DNA of 64,000 bases from Ruminococcaceae bacterium R-25 (GCA_003149065.1 QGFZ01000001.1:310001-374000), one strand, 5' to 3'. Shown: positions 17,361 to 26,895, numbered from the stretch's first letter. A program made the numbers and translations. Notes: generated from the letters alone by a model not told the origin.

Positions 17361-18467
17361 ATGTCAAAGAAATACAATATAGCAGTAATTCCCGGCGACG
17401 GAATAGGTCCGGAAATTACAAAGGCCGCAATTGACGTTCTTGAAGCTGCCGCTTCGCGCCAAGAGATTGAGATCTTTACAAAGGAACTGACGGCAGGAGG
17501 TGCTGCAATAGACCGTTATGGAATCCCGCTCCCGCAGGAGACTATCTATTCGGCACAGGACAGCGATGCTGTTCTTCTCGGCGCAGTAGGCGGCCCGAAG
17601 TGGGATAATGTCGATCCTGAATTAAGACCTGAAAAGGCCCTTCTCGGTTTAAGATTCGGGCTTGGATTATATGCAAATATCAGACCGGTTACGATCTACG
17701 AGGAACTAAAGGACGCATCACCTCTGAAGAATACCGGAAATATTGATTTTGTTATCGTAAGAGAACTTACGGGCGGTATCTATTTCGGAAAGACCGGTTC
17801 TTACCAGAGCGGAGACCGTCTGCCTGACGGAACCGTTAAGGGAAAGATTGCATACGATACAGAGAGCTATTCAGAAGGCGAGATCACGAGGATCTTAAAG
17901 ATAGCTTTCGAGCTCGCAATGAAGAGAAAAAAGAAGCTGACATTAGTAGATAAGGCAAACGTACTCCTTACCAGCAGAATGTGGAGAAGACTTACGAGCC
18001 AGATGAGGTTTGATTATCCTGAAGTAGAAGTTGAATTCCTCTACGTCGATAATGCTGCAATGCAGCTTATAAGCAGGCCTTACAGCTTTGACGTTATCGT
18101 AACGAGCAATCTTTTCGGCGACATTTTATCTGATGAAGCTGGACAGATCGCAGGCTCCATCGGAATGCTGCCGTCAGCATCTTTAGGTGCAGCCGGAATA
18201 CCCGGATTATATGAGCCTATCCATGGTTCAGCTCCTGATCTTGCAGGCCAGGACAAAGCAAATCCTCTGGGCTGCATCTTGTCGGCTGCAATGATGATGC
18301 GTATGGCATTCGGTGAAGAAGAGGTTGCAACTGATATTGAAAAAGCAGTTAAGAAGACTCTTGAACAGGGTCTTAGAACGAGCGATATAACCTTCGTTGG
18401 AGAAGGAATTACTACAAAACTTGTCGGAACAAAGGAGATGACTGAAGCAGTCATAGCCAACCTCTGA
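17361..18467 (+). CDS. leuB: 3-isopropylmalate dehydrogenase
   Basis: The 368-residue enzyme oxidises and decarboxylates 3-isopropylmalate to 2-oxoisocaproate with NAD. Family motifs are present: GDGIGPEI near the N-terminus, the substrate-binding arginines in FGLGLYANIRPV and RELTGGIYFG, and the metal/NAD site NLFGDILSDEAGQIAGSIGM. Length is normal. It is the third gene of the leu cluster, and the Ppx/GppA-like gene starts 28 bp later on the same strand, so read-through into the polyphosphate genes is possible. Confidence 0.95.
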   Translation: MSKKYNIAVIPGDGIGPEITKAAIDVLEAAASRQEIEIFTKELTAGGAAIDRYGIPLPQETIYSAQDSDAVLLGAVGGPKWDNVDPELRPEKALLGLRFGLGLYANIRPVTIYEELKDASPLKNTGNIDFVIVRELTGGIYFGKTGSYQSGDRLPDGTVKGKIAYDTESYSEGEITRILKIAFELAMKRKKKLTLVDKANVLLTSRMWRRLTSQMRFDYPEVEVEFLYVDNAAMQLISRPYSFDVIVTSNLFGDILSDEAGQIAGSIGMLPSASLGAAGIPGLYEPIHGSAPDLAGQDKANPLGCILSAAMMMRMAFGEEEVATDIEKAVKKTLEQGLRTSDITFVGEGITTKLVGTKEMTEAVIANL

Positions 18468-18495
18468 CAGGTAACGGAAAAGAGGAATTGATAAG

Positions 18496-20034
18496 ATGGC
18501 AAAAAAGCTTGTCGCGGTGATCGATATCGGATCGCTCACGGCCAGACTTAAGGTTTTCGAGATAGGTTCAAAGGGCAAACCCAAGGAAATAGAGGCAGTC
18601 CGTAAGTTTACGGGCCTCGGAACAAAATCTTACAGCTCGGGTGTTATCCAGTCTGCACAGGTTGAAGAACTGTGCAAATGTCTTAAGATGTTTGACGAGA
18701 AGTGCAAAGAATACGGTGTTGCCCGTGTCTTCTGCGTTGCTACATCAGCTTTCAGAGACGCTTCAAATGCCGAAGTCGTAATCGAGAAGGTAAGGACAAG
18801 AACCGGATTTAAGATCAAGGTCCTGGATAACTCTATGGAGCGTTATTACCAGACTCTGGCGGTTCAGGCTATCTATCCTGAATTTGCAAAGATCATATCT
18901 ACAGGAACCATGATCCTTGATATCGGTTCAGGATCTATCCAGGCTTCTGTTTACGATAAGTCGGAATTTGTATTCAGCCAGAACCTTTTGCTCGGATCTT
19001 TAAGAATTTCAGGCATGCTGAATGACCTTCAGAGCAAGACTATCCATTACGACGAAGTTGCTGAGGAGTTCATCGCACAGGATCTGGAAGACTACCACGC
19101 AGTTGAGCCTAAGGGCATTATCTATAAGAACCTCATCGCTTTTTCGGGCGAGATGGGCTATATCAAGCAGCTGGCAGGCTATGGAGCAATGTCTTCCTGC
19201 ACTCTTACCAAAGAAGAGTTTTTAAACGTATATAATTACCTTTTTAAAACAAGAGCTACGGACCTTACATTGAAGGATAACATTCCTTCCTTGATCGCTC
19301 CGCTCCTTCTTCCTACGGCCTTGATCGTCAAGAACATGCTCGAGTATACCGGCGTAGACACGATCTATATGCCTCATGCATCACTGTCTGACGGTATCAT
19401 CTACTACTATTGCGTTAACTCGCAGGGCCTTAAGACAGAGATCTCTCCGGACAGTTATCTTATTTCCGCATCCAGACACATTGCGAAAAGATACCGTTCC
19501 AACAAAAAGCATATCGAATTCGTCGAAAAGACGGCGCTCCAGTTTTTCGATGAGACAAAGAAGATATCAGGCCTCGGAAGCCGTGACAGACTGCTTTTGC
19601 AGGTTTCTGTAATCCTTCACGAGATAGGCAAGTTCGTTCACTCGAGAAACCACAGCGACGCTGCTTATTCGATTATCAAGAATACAAATCTTATGGGCCT
19701 TGATCACGATGAGATCAATATGGTTGCCATGATCGTAAGACTCTATCCGAGAAACAAGCCTTACGACAGCTACTACTATTCGATTCTTCCGCCGGATCAG
19801 AAGGTCATAGTATCAAAGCTCGCATCGATCCTTAAGATCGCAGATGCAATCGATGCATCACACAAGGAAAAGGGCAAAAAGATCGATTGCAAGATCAAAG
19901 ACAATGAATTTCTTATCTCATGTTACGCATCTGAAGATATGTCTTTCGAGAAGTGGGCATTTGAGAACAGAAGCTTAATGTTTGAAGACGTAATGGGAAT
20001 CAAACCGGTTCTCAAGATCAGGAGGGAAGGCTGA
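18496..20034 (+). CDS. Ppx/GppA-like phosphatase with C-terminal HD domain
   Basis: The 512-residue protein has an actin-like ATPase fold over residues 1-300 with phosphate loops VIDIGSLTARLKVFEIG and ILDIGSGSIQAS, and an HD domain at about 340-500 with ILHEIGKFVH and the preceding and following His/Asp positions. Exopolyphosphatases and pppGpp phosphatases share this arrangement. The phosphate loops differ from the usual DIGSNS and DIGGGS, and the SGxEEA segment reads NSMERY, so it is a divergent member and activity on polyphosphate or pppGpp is not certain. Its TGA overlaps the ATG of ppk, implying translational coupling with the enzyme that makes polyphosphate. Confidence 0.85.
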   Translation: MAKKLVAVIDIGSLTARLKVFEIGSKGKPKEIEAVRKFTGLGTKSYSSGVIQSAQVEELCKCLKMFDEKCKEYGVARVFCVATSAFRDASNAEVVIEKVRTRTGFKIKVLDNSMERYYQTLAVQAIYPEFAKIISTGTMILDIGSGSIQASVYDKSEFVFSQNLLLGSLRISGMLNDLQSKTIHYDEVAEEFIAQDLEDYHAVEPKGIIYKNLIAFSGEMGYIKQLAGYGAMSSCTLTKEEFLNVYNYLFKTRATDLTLKDNIPSLIAPLLLPTALIVKNMLEYTGVDTIYMPHASLSDGIIYYYCVNSQGLKTEISPDSYLISASRHIAKRYRSNKKHIEFVEKTALQFFDETKKISGLGSRDRLLLQVSVILHEIGKFVHSRNHSDAAYSIIKNTNLMGLDHDEINMVAMIVRLYPRNKPYDSYYYSILPPDQKVIVSKLASILKIADAIDASHKEKGKKIDCKIKDNEFLISCYASEDMSFEKWAFENRSLMFEDVMGIKPVLKIRREG

Positions 20035-22442
20035 TGGCAGTCAAGAAAAACGCCGCCGGGCGCAAGGCAAATACAACAGAAAATAAGAAACAGGGGACTG
20101 TAAAGAAAACCGCGAAAAAGCCTGCTGAAAAGAAGGCTGTGGTTAAAAAGTCTGCTGCAAAAAAGACAGTGGATAAAAAGCCTGCCGTAAAAAAGGCTGC
20201 TTCATTTGTTGCTTCACCTGATATCTCAAAAGCTGATTACAATGAATCCAGCGCGTCTTTCTTAAGCGGAAACGCTTGCTTTTATAACCGTGAGCTTTCC
20301 TGGCTCGAGTTTGATGACCGTATTCTTCACGAAGCAAGAGATTCGAAAAATCCTTTGCTCGAGAGACTTAATTTCTTATCCATCACTGCATCAAACCTCG
20401 ATGAATTCTACATCGTAAGAGTTGCTTCCTTAAGGGATATGCAGAGTATCGATTTTGCCGAGCGCGACATCGCAGGTTTTTCTATTGATGAGCAGCTCGA
20501 GAGGATAGACCAGAAGACCAGAAGGACTATGTCACTGATGTATTCGACATACAACAGATCACTTGTTCCTTCACTTGCACAGGAACAGATCTTCTTAAGA
20601 AACTATGACGAGCTGTCAGATCAGCTCAAAGCAATAGCGGATTCATATTTCAAGGCAGTTCTCTATCCCATCATCACACCGATGGCGGTAGACTCATCAA
20701 GACCTTTCCCGCTTATCTATAACCGCATGCTCAACATGTGCGTAATGCTCGAAAATGAGCCCAAGAAGATCAAGCTCCAGGAAAGAGCGACCGACGGCAT
20801 CAGCAATGCAAAGCGTACAGTTAATGAAGAAAAATATATGTACGCAACGGTCCAGATCCCTACGGTCGTTAAGAGACTTTATCAGATCCCGACTGAGGAA
20901 GGCGACGTTTTCGTTCCTGTCGAGCAGATCATCAGAGCCAATGTTGACATGCTCTTTAACGGACAGACTGTAGTAGCTACGGCATTCTACCGCGTTATGC
21001 GTAATGCCGACCTCGATATCGACGAAGATGAAGCAGAAGACCTCTTAAAAGAGATCGAAGCGCAGGTAAGAAGACGCAGATTCGGTGAGATCATAAGGCT
21101 TGAAGTCCAGGATGATATCGAATCAGATCTTCTGCATTACATCGTAAACGAGCTCGAAGTAGATGAGGCCGATATTTTCAGCGTTAACGGTCCTATCGAC
21201 TTAACGTTCCTCTCAAAGCTTACTTCCGCATGCAAGGCAAAGCATCCCGAATTATGCTACAAGGCACATGAACCTGCCGAAGCAGCTTCATTTGACGGCC
21301 CTGTCTCAGGACTCGATATTTTCGAGCAGATAAGGGAAAAGGACAGGATCGTCCATCACCCTTATGAGACTTTTGAACCTGTATTGGAGTTCGTAAAGCA
21401 GGCAGCAAGAGATCCTAATGTATTAGCTATCAAGCAGACCCTCTACCGCGTATCCGACAGGTCTCCGATCATCGCATCGCTCCTCGAAGCAGCCCAGAAC
21501 GGTAAGCAGGTAATGGTACTTGTTGAGCTCAAGGCCAGATTTGATGAAGAGAACAACATCAACTGGGCTAAGAAACTTGAGAACGCAGGATGCCATGTAA
21601 TCTACGGACTTGTAGGCCTTAAGACGCACAGTAAGATAACCCTGGTCGTCAGAAAGGAAGAAGACGGAATCAGAAGATATCTGCACCTTGCGACAGGCAA
21701 CTATAACGATGTAACTGCAAAGATCTATACGGACTTAGGCCTGTTCACGGCTAACGAGTCATTCGGTGAGGATGCTTCCGAGTTCTTTAACATGCTCTCA
21801 GGATTCTCTATTCCGCAGTCCTGGAGAAGACTCATTCCGGCTCCTTTGTGGATGAAAGATTATTTCATCTCCAGGATCAGAAGAGAAGCCGAAAATGCCA
21901 GGGCAGGAAAGCCGGCGCGCATAATCGCGAAGATCAATTCTTTGGTTGATGAGACAGTTATTAAAGCTCTGTACACGGCTTCTAATGCCGGCGTTAAGAT
22001 CGACCTCATCGTCAGAGGCATCTGCTGCTTAAGAGCAGGAATCCCCGGTATGAGCGAGAATATCACTGTCCGTTCGATCACAGGCAGATTCCTTGAGCAT
22101 TCCAGAATTTTCTATTTCTACAATGAAGGTTACGAAGACATTTATCTTGCATCCGCAGACTGGATGCCGAGAAACCTTAACCGCCGTGTAGAACTTCTTT
22201 TCCCGATCGAAGATCCTGACTGCAGAGCCAGAGTCAAGGAAGTCCTTGATGTTGAACTTGCTGACACCGTAAGGGCTCATTTCTTATCGCCTGACGGTTC
22301 TTACCACAAGCTCGATCTGAGAGGCAAAGAGAAGCTTGATTCACAGCAGAAACTCATTGATCTTGCTGATGCAGCGGTCGCCGAGCGCCATAAGAGCATT
22401 GATAAACACGAGTTTATTCCGGAGGAAAGTCCCAGAGAGTAG
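20034..22442 (+). CDS. ppk1: Polyphosphate kinase 1 with Lys/Ala-rich N-terminal extension
   Basis: The 802-residue enzyme reversibly polymerises ATP's gamma-phosphate into polyphosphate. The core begins near residue 80 (CFYNRELSWLEFDDRIL) and contains both PLD-like active-site stretches: KQTLYRVS, the histidine segment LVGLKTHSKITLVVR (the autophosphorylated His), and YLHLATGNYND. Residues 1 to about 58 are an added basic tail rich in KK and AAKK, absent from the E. coli enzyme, and similar to the histone-like protein at 12890 and the tails of GlgB and GlgA. The ATG overlaps the TGA of the upstream Ppx-like gene. The tail could bind the polyanionic product or nucleic acid (inference). Confidence 0.95.
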   Translation: MAVKKNAAGRKANTTENKKQGTVKKTAKKPAEKKAVVKKSAAKKTVDKKPAVKKAASFVASPDISKADYNESSASFLSGNACFYNRELSWLEFDDRILHEARDSKNPLLERLNFLSITASNLDEFYIVRVASLRDMQSIDFAERDIAGFSIDEQLERIDQKTRRTMSLMYSTYNRSLVPSLAQEQIFLRNYDELSDQLKAIADSYFKAVLYPIITPMAVDSSRPFPLIYNRMLNMCVMLENEPKKIKLQERATDGISNAKRTVNEEKYMYATVQIPTVVKRLYQIPTEEGDVFVPVEQIIRANVDMLFNGQTVVATAFYRVMRNADLDIDEDEAEDLLKEIEAQVRRRRFGEIIRLEVQDDIESDLLHYIVNELEVDEADIFSVNGPIDLTFLSKLTSACKAKHPELCYKAHEPAEAASFDGPVSGLDIFEQIREKDRIVHHPYETFEPVLEFVKQAARDPNVLAIKQTLYRVSDRSPIIASLLEAAQNGKQVMVLVELKARFDEENNINWAKKLENAGCHVIYGLVGLKTHSKITLVVRKEEDGIRRYLHLATGNYNDVTAKIYTDLGLFTANESFGEDASEFFNMLSGFSIPQSWRRLIPAPLWMKDYFISRIRREAENARAGKPARIIAKINSLVDETVIKALYTASNAGVKIDLIVRGICCLRAGIPGMSENITVRSITGRFLEHSRIFYFYNEGYEDIYLASADWMPRNLNRRVELLFPIEDPDCRARVKEVLDVELADTVRAHFLSPDGSYHKLDLRGKEKLDSQQKLIDLADAAVAERHKSIDKHEFIPEESPRE

Positions 22443-22529
22443 TTAAATCTTTATTAATCATTCCTTTTCATACTTGTATTGATTTAAAAAATATTGATAT
22501 GCACAATCATGGTATAAGGGGTGATAACT

Positions 22530-22807
22530 ATGATGAAGAGAGTAACAAAAACTAAACACAAGAGCAGACGGGCGTTCACGCTGGTCGAGCTTATCGTGGT
22601 ACTCGTTATCCTGGCAGTGGTTGCTGCCATGCTGGTTCCTGCACTAAGTTGGTTATATAGACAGAACTAAGAAAGATAAGTATTTAAACAATGCTCATTA
22701 AGCGCTTGTTGCATCCCAGGCTGTAATGACGGATCTTTATGGTTTGGGCAGTGATTATGTTCAGCATGGAGTAATCCAAGGCTTTTTAATGTTATGGAAC
22801 CCTTAAT
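22530..22807 (+). pseudogene. Decayed type IV prepilin-like gene
   Basis: From ATG 22530 a 46-codon frame reads a basic leader then RAFTLVELIVVLVILAVVAA, the classical prepilin peptidase site and hydrophobic helix of type IV pilins/pseudopilins, and stops at 22668. Shifting by one base there continues a sensible protein: RTKKDKYLNNAH, a TAA stop, then ALVASQAVMTDLYGLGSDYV to a stop at 22805-22807. One frameshift plus one nonsense change therefore seem to have broken a longer pilin-like gene. No pilin assembly genes are nearby. The short first frame could still be expressed as a small membrane peptide. It fills the gap between ppk and the ABC operon, with its own terminator. Confidence 0.75.
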
Positions 22808-22828
22808 GTTACGTTAAGGTTCTTTTTT
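22797..22828 (+). terminator. Intrinsic terminator after the prepilin remnant
   Basis: The arms GAACCCTTAA and TTAAGGTTC pair with one bulged C around loop TGTTACG and are followed by six T's. Confidence 0.85.
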
Positions 22829-22878
22829 ATTGTTAATGGTATTATTACTAACGAAAATATATCTGTGGGGGCAGGAAT

Positions 22879-23592
22879 ATGGAGTTTGTAATAAGCCATT
22901 TAGTTAAGAGTTACGGCTCAAAGCAGGTTTTAAAAGACGTTGATTTTGTTTTCGAAGAAGGAAAGATATATGGCCTTCTGGGACGGAACGGATCAGGCAA
23001 GACAACGTTCTTTAACTGTGTAAACGGTGATATCGATTTTAATTCCGGTTCGTTCTTTTTCCGCGAAAACGGAGATTCACAGAATGTGATCCCGCTCAAG
23101 CCTGACGATATCGGATATCTCGTTTCAACGCCTACCGTGCCTGAATTCATGACGGGCAGGGAGTTTTTGAAGTTCTTCCTGGAAGTTCACGAAGAGATCA
23201 CTCCCGATAAGACGATCGATGAATATTTTGATTACATGATGGTTCCTGAAGACGACCGTGACAGGCTTCTTAAGGATTATTCGCACGGCACGAAAAATAA
23301 GATGCAGATGCTCTTAAACATCATTGCATCACCTAAGCTCATGCTCCTGGACGAGCCTCTTACTTCATTGGATGTCATTATTGCTGAAGAGATGAAGAAC
23401 GTTATAAGAGGCCAGAAGCAGGGGAGGATCACCATTTTCTCGACGCACCTTTTAGATGTTGCCGTAGATCTTTGTGATGAAATAGTTTTGCTTCATAACG
23501 GGAAGTTAGAACCGATCGACAAGAGCAATCTCGGCGATTCGGCGTTCAAGGATAAGATAATTGCCGCTTTAAAGGACGAAGACGATGCTTAA
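22879..23592 (+). CDS. ABC transporter ATP-binding protein
   Basis: The 237-residue ATPase has Walker A GRNGSGKTT, Walker B LMLLDEPLTSLD and the H-loop FSTHLLD. The signature motif is degenerate (YSHGTKNKM instead of LSGGQ), as in several small-peptide or drug exporters. GGGGCAGG precedes the ATG. Its last 8 bp overlap the start of the membrane partner, so the two form one exporter. The substrate is unknown. Confidence 0.9.
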   Translation: MEFVISHLVKSYGSKQVLKDVDFVFEEGKIYGLLGRNGSGKTTFFNCVNGDIDFNSGSFFFRENGDSQNVIPLKPDDIGYLVSTPTVPEFMTGREFLKFFLEVHEEITPDKTIDEYFDYMMVPEDDRDRLLKDYSHGTKNKMQMLLNIIASPKLMLLDEPLTSLDVIIAEEMKNVIRGQKQGRITIFSTHLLDVAVDLCDEIVLLHNGKLEPIDKSNLGDSAFKDKIIAALKDEDDA

Positions 23593-25324
23593 TGATTTTC
23601 GAAAGACCTTAACCAAGGTAATTCACTTAAGGAGCATCATCGGTTATAACGGCCTTGTCTTTTCGCTGAAGAAGACTCCTGTAATCGGCAAGATCCTTCC
23701 TGACAGGCTTTACAGCACCACGGCGCTGAAGGTCATCTATTGGGTTTTCCATGTGATAAAAGAAGTTTTTATGCTCTTTATCGGCAAGATATTAGGTCTT
23801 GGTCTGATCTATCTGGTATCAGCGGGCCTCACGAAGGCATATTCAGTGTTTGATCAAGCGACAGGCATATCTGACAGCCTTTTGTTTGCAAGCTTCGCGC
23901 TGACGTTCTTCCTCATTTATGCGCTGGCCGGAATAGTGATCAGAAAGCCTGTTTTCAAATGTACGACAGAGAAGGAATATCTGGTCTTCATGCTCAGGAT
24001 GGATGCCGGAAAGCTTAATAACACGCTTCTTATCTACGATATTGCAAAACTCGTTATCGGATATCTTATTGCCGGTATCGTTGCGATAATTGCTGGTGCG
24101 CCCTTCTGGCTCTGGCTCGGAATACCTGTTCTCGCTGTCCTGATAAGGCTTATGGGAACCGGTGCACAGGCTTTTTCATACAGGCTGAAGAATAAGAGAA
24201 ATAAGCCGATGAAGGAGAACAACTATCTTTATATCCTGAAGCTCACCTTGATCTTAATGGTGCTGCCGTTTCTTTTGATCATGGTCGCAAACGGCTATTA
24301 TATTGAGCTTCCTGTACTTGGGATCATTGCTGCTGTAATTACTGTTTTAGGCATCTGGGGATTTTTCGAGCTCAAGAAATTTGATTCGTTTCTTCATAAG
24401 AAGGCTTTAAGAGACAATATCGTACATAACGAAGTCGAGAATTATAAGAATCCCGACCGTTCCAAGCAGTTCAAGAAGATCAAGGCAGAAGGTACTGTAA
24501 AAGGTGACAAGAAGGGCTTTGATTACCTTAATGCGCTTTTTGTCGCACGCCACAGAAAGATGCTCATTACAAAGCCTGTCGTGTTTACCGCGATAGTTGT
24601 TACTTTGACCGGCCTTATTATCTTTGGCTTCATTTACAACTATTACAGGGAATTCGGTTCTTCCAATGCTCTTCATATGGTCCTTAATAATCTTCTTAAC
24701 CTGATCACTTTCAGGGGCTACGAAGATACTCTGCTGCCTTTTGATAACAGTTCGGTAGGGTCGTTCTTAAGGCATGTTGCCGAGAATCAGCTCCTTTTGA
24801 TGCTCATTCCAACATCGCTTTTCGATATCTCATTTAAGGCCACACAGGCTATGTACATCAACTGTGACAACAGCCTTATGACATACAGCTTTTTTAAGCA
24901 GCCCGAAAAGATCATCAGGCTCTATGACATCAGATTAAAGCTTTTGATCAAGCTCAATCTCGTTCCGGCGATAGCATGCGGCCTGTTTGCAAACCTTTTC
25001 CTGTTCTATACGGGAGGAGAGAGCTATCCCGGCCAGTATCTCGTAACTATCCTTGTCTGCGTAATGCTGAGCGTAATCCAGAGCATCATCTGGCTCGCAC
25101 TCTATTATCTGTTCCAGCCTTTTACCATGACTGCGAACGTCAAGGGAGGCGCTTATATGGCGACCAGGATCGTTCTTTCCCTTGTCGCGCTGCATATCTT
25201 CTGGATACCATTAAATTCGTTGATCCTGGCAGGGGTTCTTGCTGTTATTACGGTTCTTATGCTGGTATTCATGAGGAAACTGGTTTATAAGAAGGCTCCG
25301 AAAAACTGGAAAGCCAAAGCATAA
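23585..25324 (+). CDS. Large ABC-exporter membrane protein of unknown family
   Basis: The 579-residue protein has about a dozen hydrophobic segments in two clusters (about 60-270 and 330-560) separated by a charged cytoplasmic loop around 290-320. Its ATG lies inside the last codons of the ATPase gene, so it is almost certainly the permease of that transporter. The duplicated layout suggests it could act as a pseudo-dimer. No substrate-specific motif was recognised, and no lantibiotic or bacitracin biosynthetic genes are nearby. Confidence 0.75.
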   Translation: MLNDFRKTLTKVIHLRSIIGYNGLVFSLKKTPVIGKILPDRLYSTTALKVIYWVFHVIKEVFMLFIGKILGLGLIYLVSAGLTKAYSVFDQATGISDSLLFASFALTFFLIYALAGIVIRKPVFKCTTEKEYLVFMLRMDAGKLNNTLLIYDIAKLVIGYLIAGIVAIIAGAPFWLWLGIPVLAVLIRLMGTGAQAFSYRLKNKRNKPMKENNYLYILKLTLILMVLPFLLIMVANGYYIELPVLGIIAAVITVLGIWGFFELKKFDSFLHKKALRDNIVHNEVENYKNPDRSKQFKKIKAEGTVKGDKKGFDYLNALFVARHRKMLITKPVVFTAIVVTLTGLIIFGFIYNYYREFGSSNALHMVLNNLLNLITFRGYEDTLLPFDNSSVGSFLRHVAENQLLLMLIPTSLFDISFKATQAMYINCDNSLMTYSFFKQPEKIIRLYDIRLKLLIKLNLVPAIACGLFANLFLFYTGGESYPGQYLVTILVCVMLSVIQSIIWLALYYLFQPFTMTANVKGGAYMATRIVLSLVALHIFWIPLNSLILAGVLAVITVLMLVFMRKLVYKKAPKNWKAKA

Positions 25325-25413
25325 TTTCTTAAATAAAATTATGAAATCCTACCATGTTGACCCGGAAATGTGTTAAAATTCTTTAAAAACATTAGGTTAG
25401 CGTGAGGATATTT

Positions 25414-26820
25414 ATGGATTATCAGAGTTTTGTCGACAAAATCGATATAATGACATGTATTATCTCGGTCGAAACAAAAGAAGACGGCACTTACGGCGAG
25501 ATCAGGATCGTTACGGGTAACCCTGCATATATCAAATCCATTGAGCATGCCAATCCGGATGCCCCTCAGATGCTTACTTCCAAGTTCGTTCCGAACAGCC
25601 TTTACCAGAACTATTTCACGACGGATATGAATTTTGAGGATTTTTGCTTCAGATGTGCTGTCTTAAAGCAGCCGATGCATACCTATGTGCATCCTGACAG
25701 ATACGATTTCTGGTTCAATCTCTACATGATACCGTTGGGATCAGAGGGCAATCTTCATTACTGCACCTATTCCCAGGTCGTTTCCAAGTATGCGGACAGC
25801 GAGCAGATGAGCAACACATCGGCTTCAACAGCTTCTGAAGTTCTTAATACATGCATCAAGCTCAGAGGAGCGACCAACTTCCAGCACACGATGGATGAGG
25901 TAATCTCGGATATCAGAAAGCTCTGTGATGCACAGTCATGCGTTATCCTTCTTACAGATGACGAGAATAAGACTTGCAGCGCCCTCTGTGAATCCAGAAA
26001 TGAGTACTCTATGCTTCCTTCCATGACAGGTGTACTGAGAGAAGGTTTCTACGATCTTACATTGTCTTGGAAAGATACCATCGGCGGCAGCAACTGCCTT
26101 ATTGCGAAGAACAGAAACGATTGGGAATATATCAGGGCGAAGAATCCTAAGTGGTATGAGTCCCTCATGAAGAACCATGTTGAGAGCATCGTTCTTTTCC
26201 CGTTAAGATCCAGCGATGAGACTCTCGGATATATCTGGGCTTGTAATTTCGATGTCGAAAATACAGTCAAGATCAAGGAAACGCTCGAACTTACCACATT
26301 TTTCGTAGGTTCGGAGATTGCAAACCAGAGACTTGTTAAGAGACTTCAGTTCTTAAGTTCGATCGATATGCTCACGGGAGTATTAAACAGAAACGAGATG
26401 AACAACCGTATCGACGGTTTAAGAAAAAGCGGAAGTGACGAGCTCAAGGGTTTGGGTATCGTTTTTGCCGATCTTAACGGCCTTAAGAGAGTAAACGACA
26501 ACCAGGGCCATGCTGCAGGTGACCTTCTTATCAAGAACGGCGCGAACCTTCTCCAGAACGTTTTCGTCGGTGACGAGATCTACAGAGCAGGCGGAGATGA
26601 GTTCATGATACTCTTGTCATATACTACTGAAGATAAGATCGTAGAAAAGATCAACAAGGCCAAGAAACTCTCCAGACACTACGATAATGTCTCTTTTGCA
26701 ATGGGTTACTGCTATCAGAACGATCTGGGCGATATCACGCAGGCGCTGAGAATGGCTGACGAGCGCATGTACGATGACAAAGCCAAGTACTATAGGGATC
26801 ACCCTGAACTTAAGAGATAA
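25414..26820 (+). CDS. GAF-like/GGDEF diguanylate cyclase
   Basis: The 468-residue soluble protein appears to have an N-terminal PAS-like region (about 1-130), a GAF-like region (about 145-300) and a GGDEF domain (about 310-468). The active-site loop is RAGGDEFMIL, with the metal Asp in IVFADLNGLKRVND. The inhibitory RxxD site is absent (FVGD at that position), so feedback by c-di-GMP through that site is unlikely. GTG 25402 is in frame, but GAGGA sits 7 nt before ATG 25414, which is preferred. No membrane helix is seen, so it probably senses a cytoplasmic signal. An extended -10-like TGTTAAAAT at 25371-25379 lies 35 bp upstream. Confidence 0.88.
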   Translation: MDYQSFVDKIDIMTCIISVETKEDGTYGEIRIVTGNPAYIKSIEHANPDAPQMLTSKFVPNSLYQNYFTTDMNFEDFCFRCAVLKQPMHTYVHPDRYDFWFNLYMIPLGSEGNLHYCTYSQVVSKYADSEQMSNTSASTASEVLNTCIKLRGATNFQHTMDEVISDIRKLCDAQSCVILLTDDENKTCSALCESRNEYSMLPSMTGVLREGFYDLTLSWKDTIGGSNCLIAKNRNDWEYIRAKNPKWYESLMKNHVESIVLFPLRSSDETLGYIWACNFDVENTVKIKETLELTTFFVGSEIANQRLVKRLQFLSSIDMLTGVLNRNEMNNRIDGLRKSGSDELKGLGIVFADLNGLKRVNDNQGHAAGDLLIKNGANLLQNVFVGDEIYRAGGDEFMILLSYTTEDKIVEKINKAKKLSRHYDNVSFAMGYCYQNDLGDITQALRMADERMYDDKAKYYRDHPELKR

Positions 26821-26842
26821 GAGATTTTAAATGAAACGAAAA

Positions 26843-26875
26843 AAGGAGTCCGTAAAAAACGCGGACTCCTTTTGT
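26843..26875. terminator. Bidirectional terminator between converging genes
   Basis: The 10-bp stem AAGGAGTCCG / CGGACTCCTT around TAAAAAACG is flanked by A's on the left and T's on the right, so it can stop both the GGDEF gene and the minus-strand lipoprotein gene. Confidence 0.9.
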
Positions 26876-26895
26876 TTGTGAATAAAGCTCAGTAA

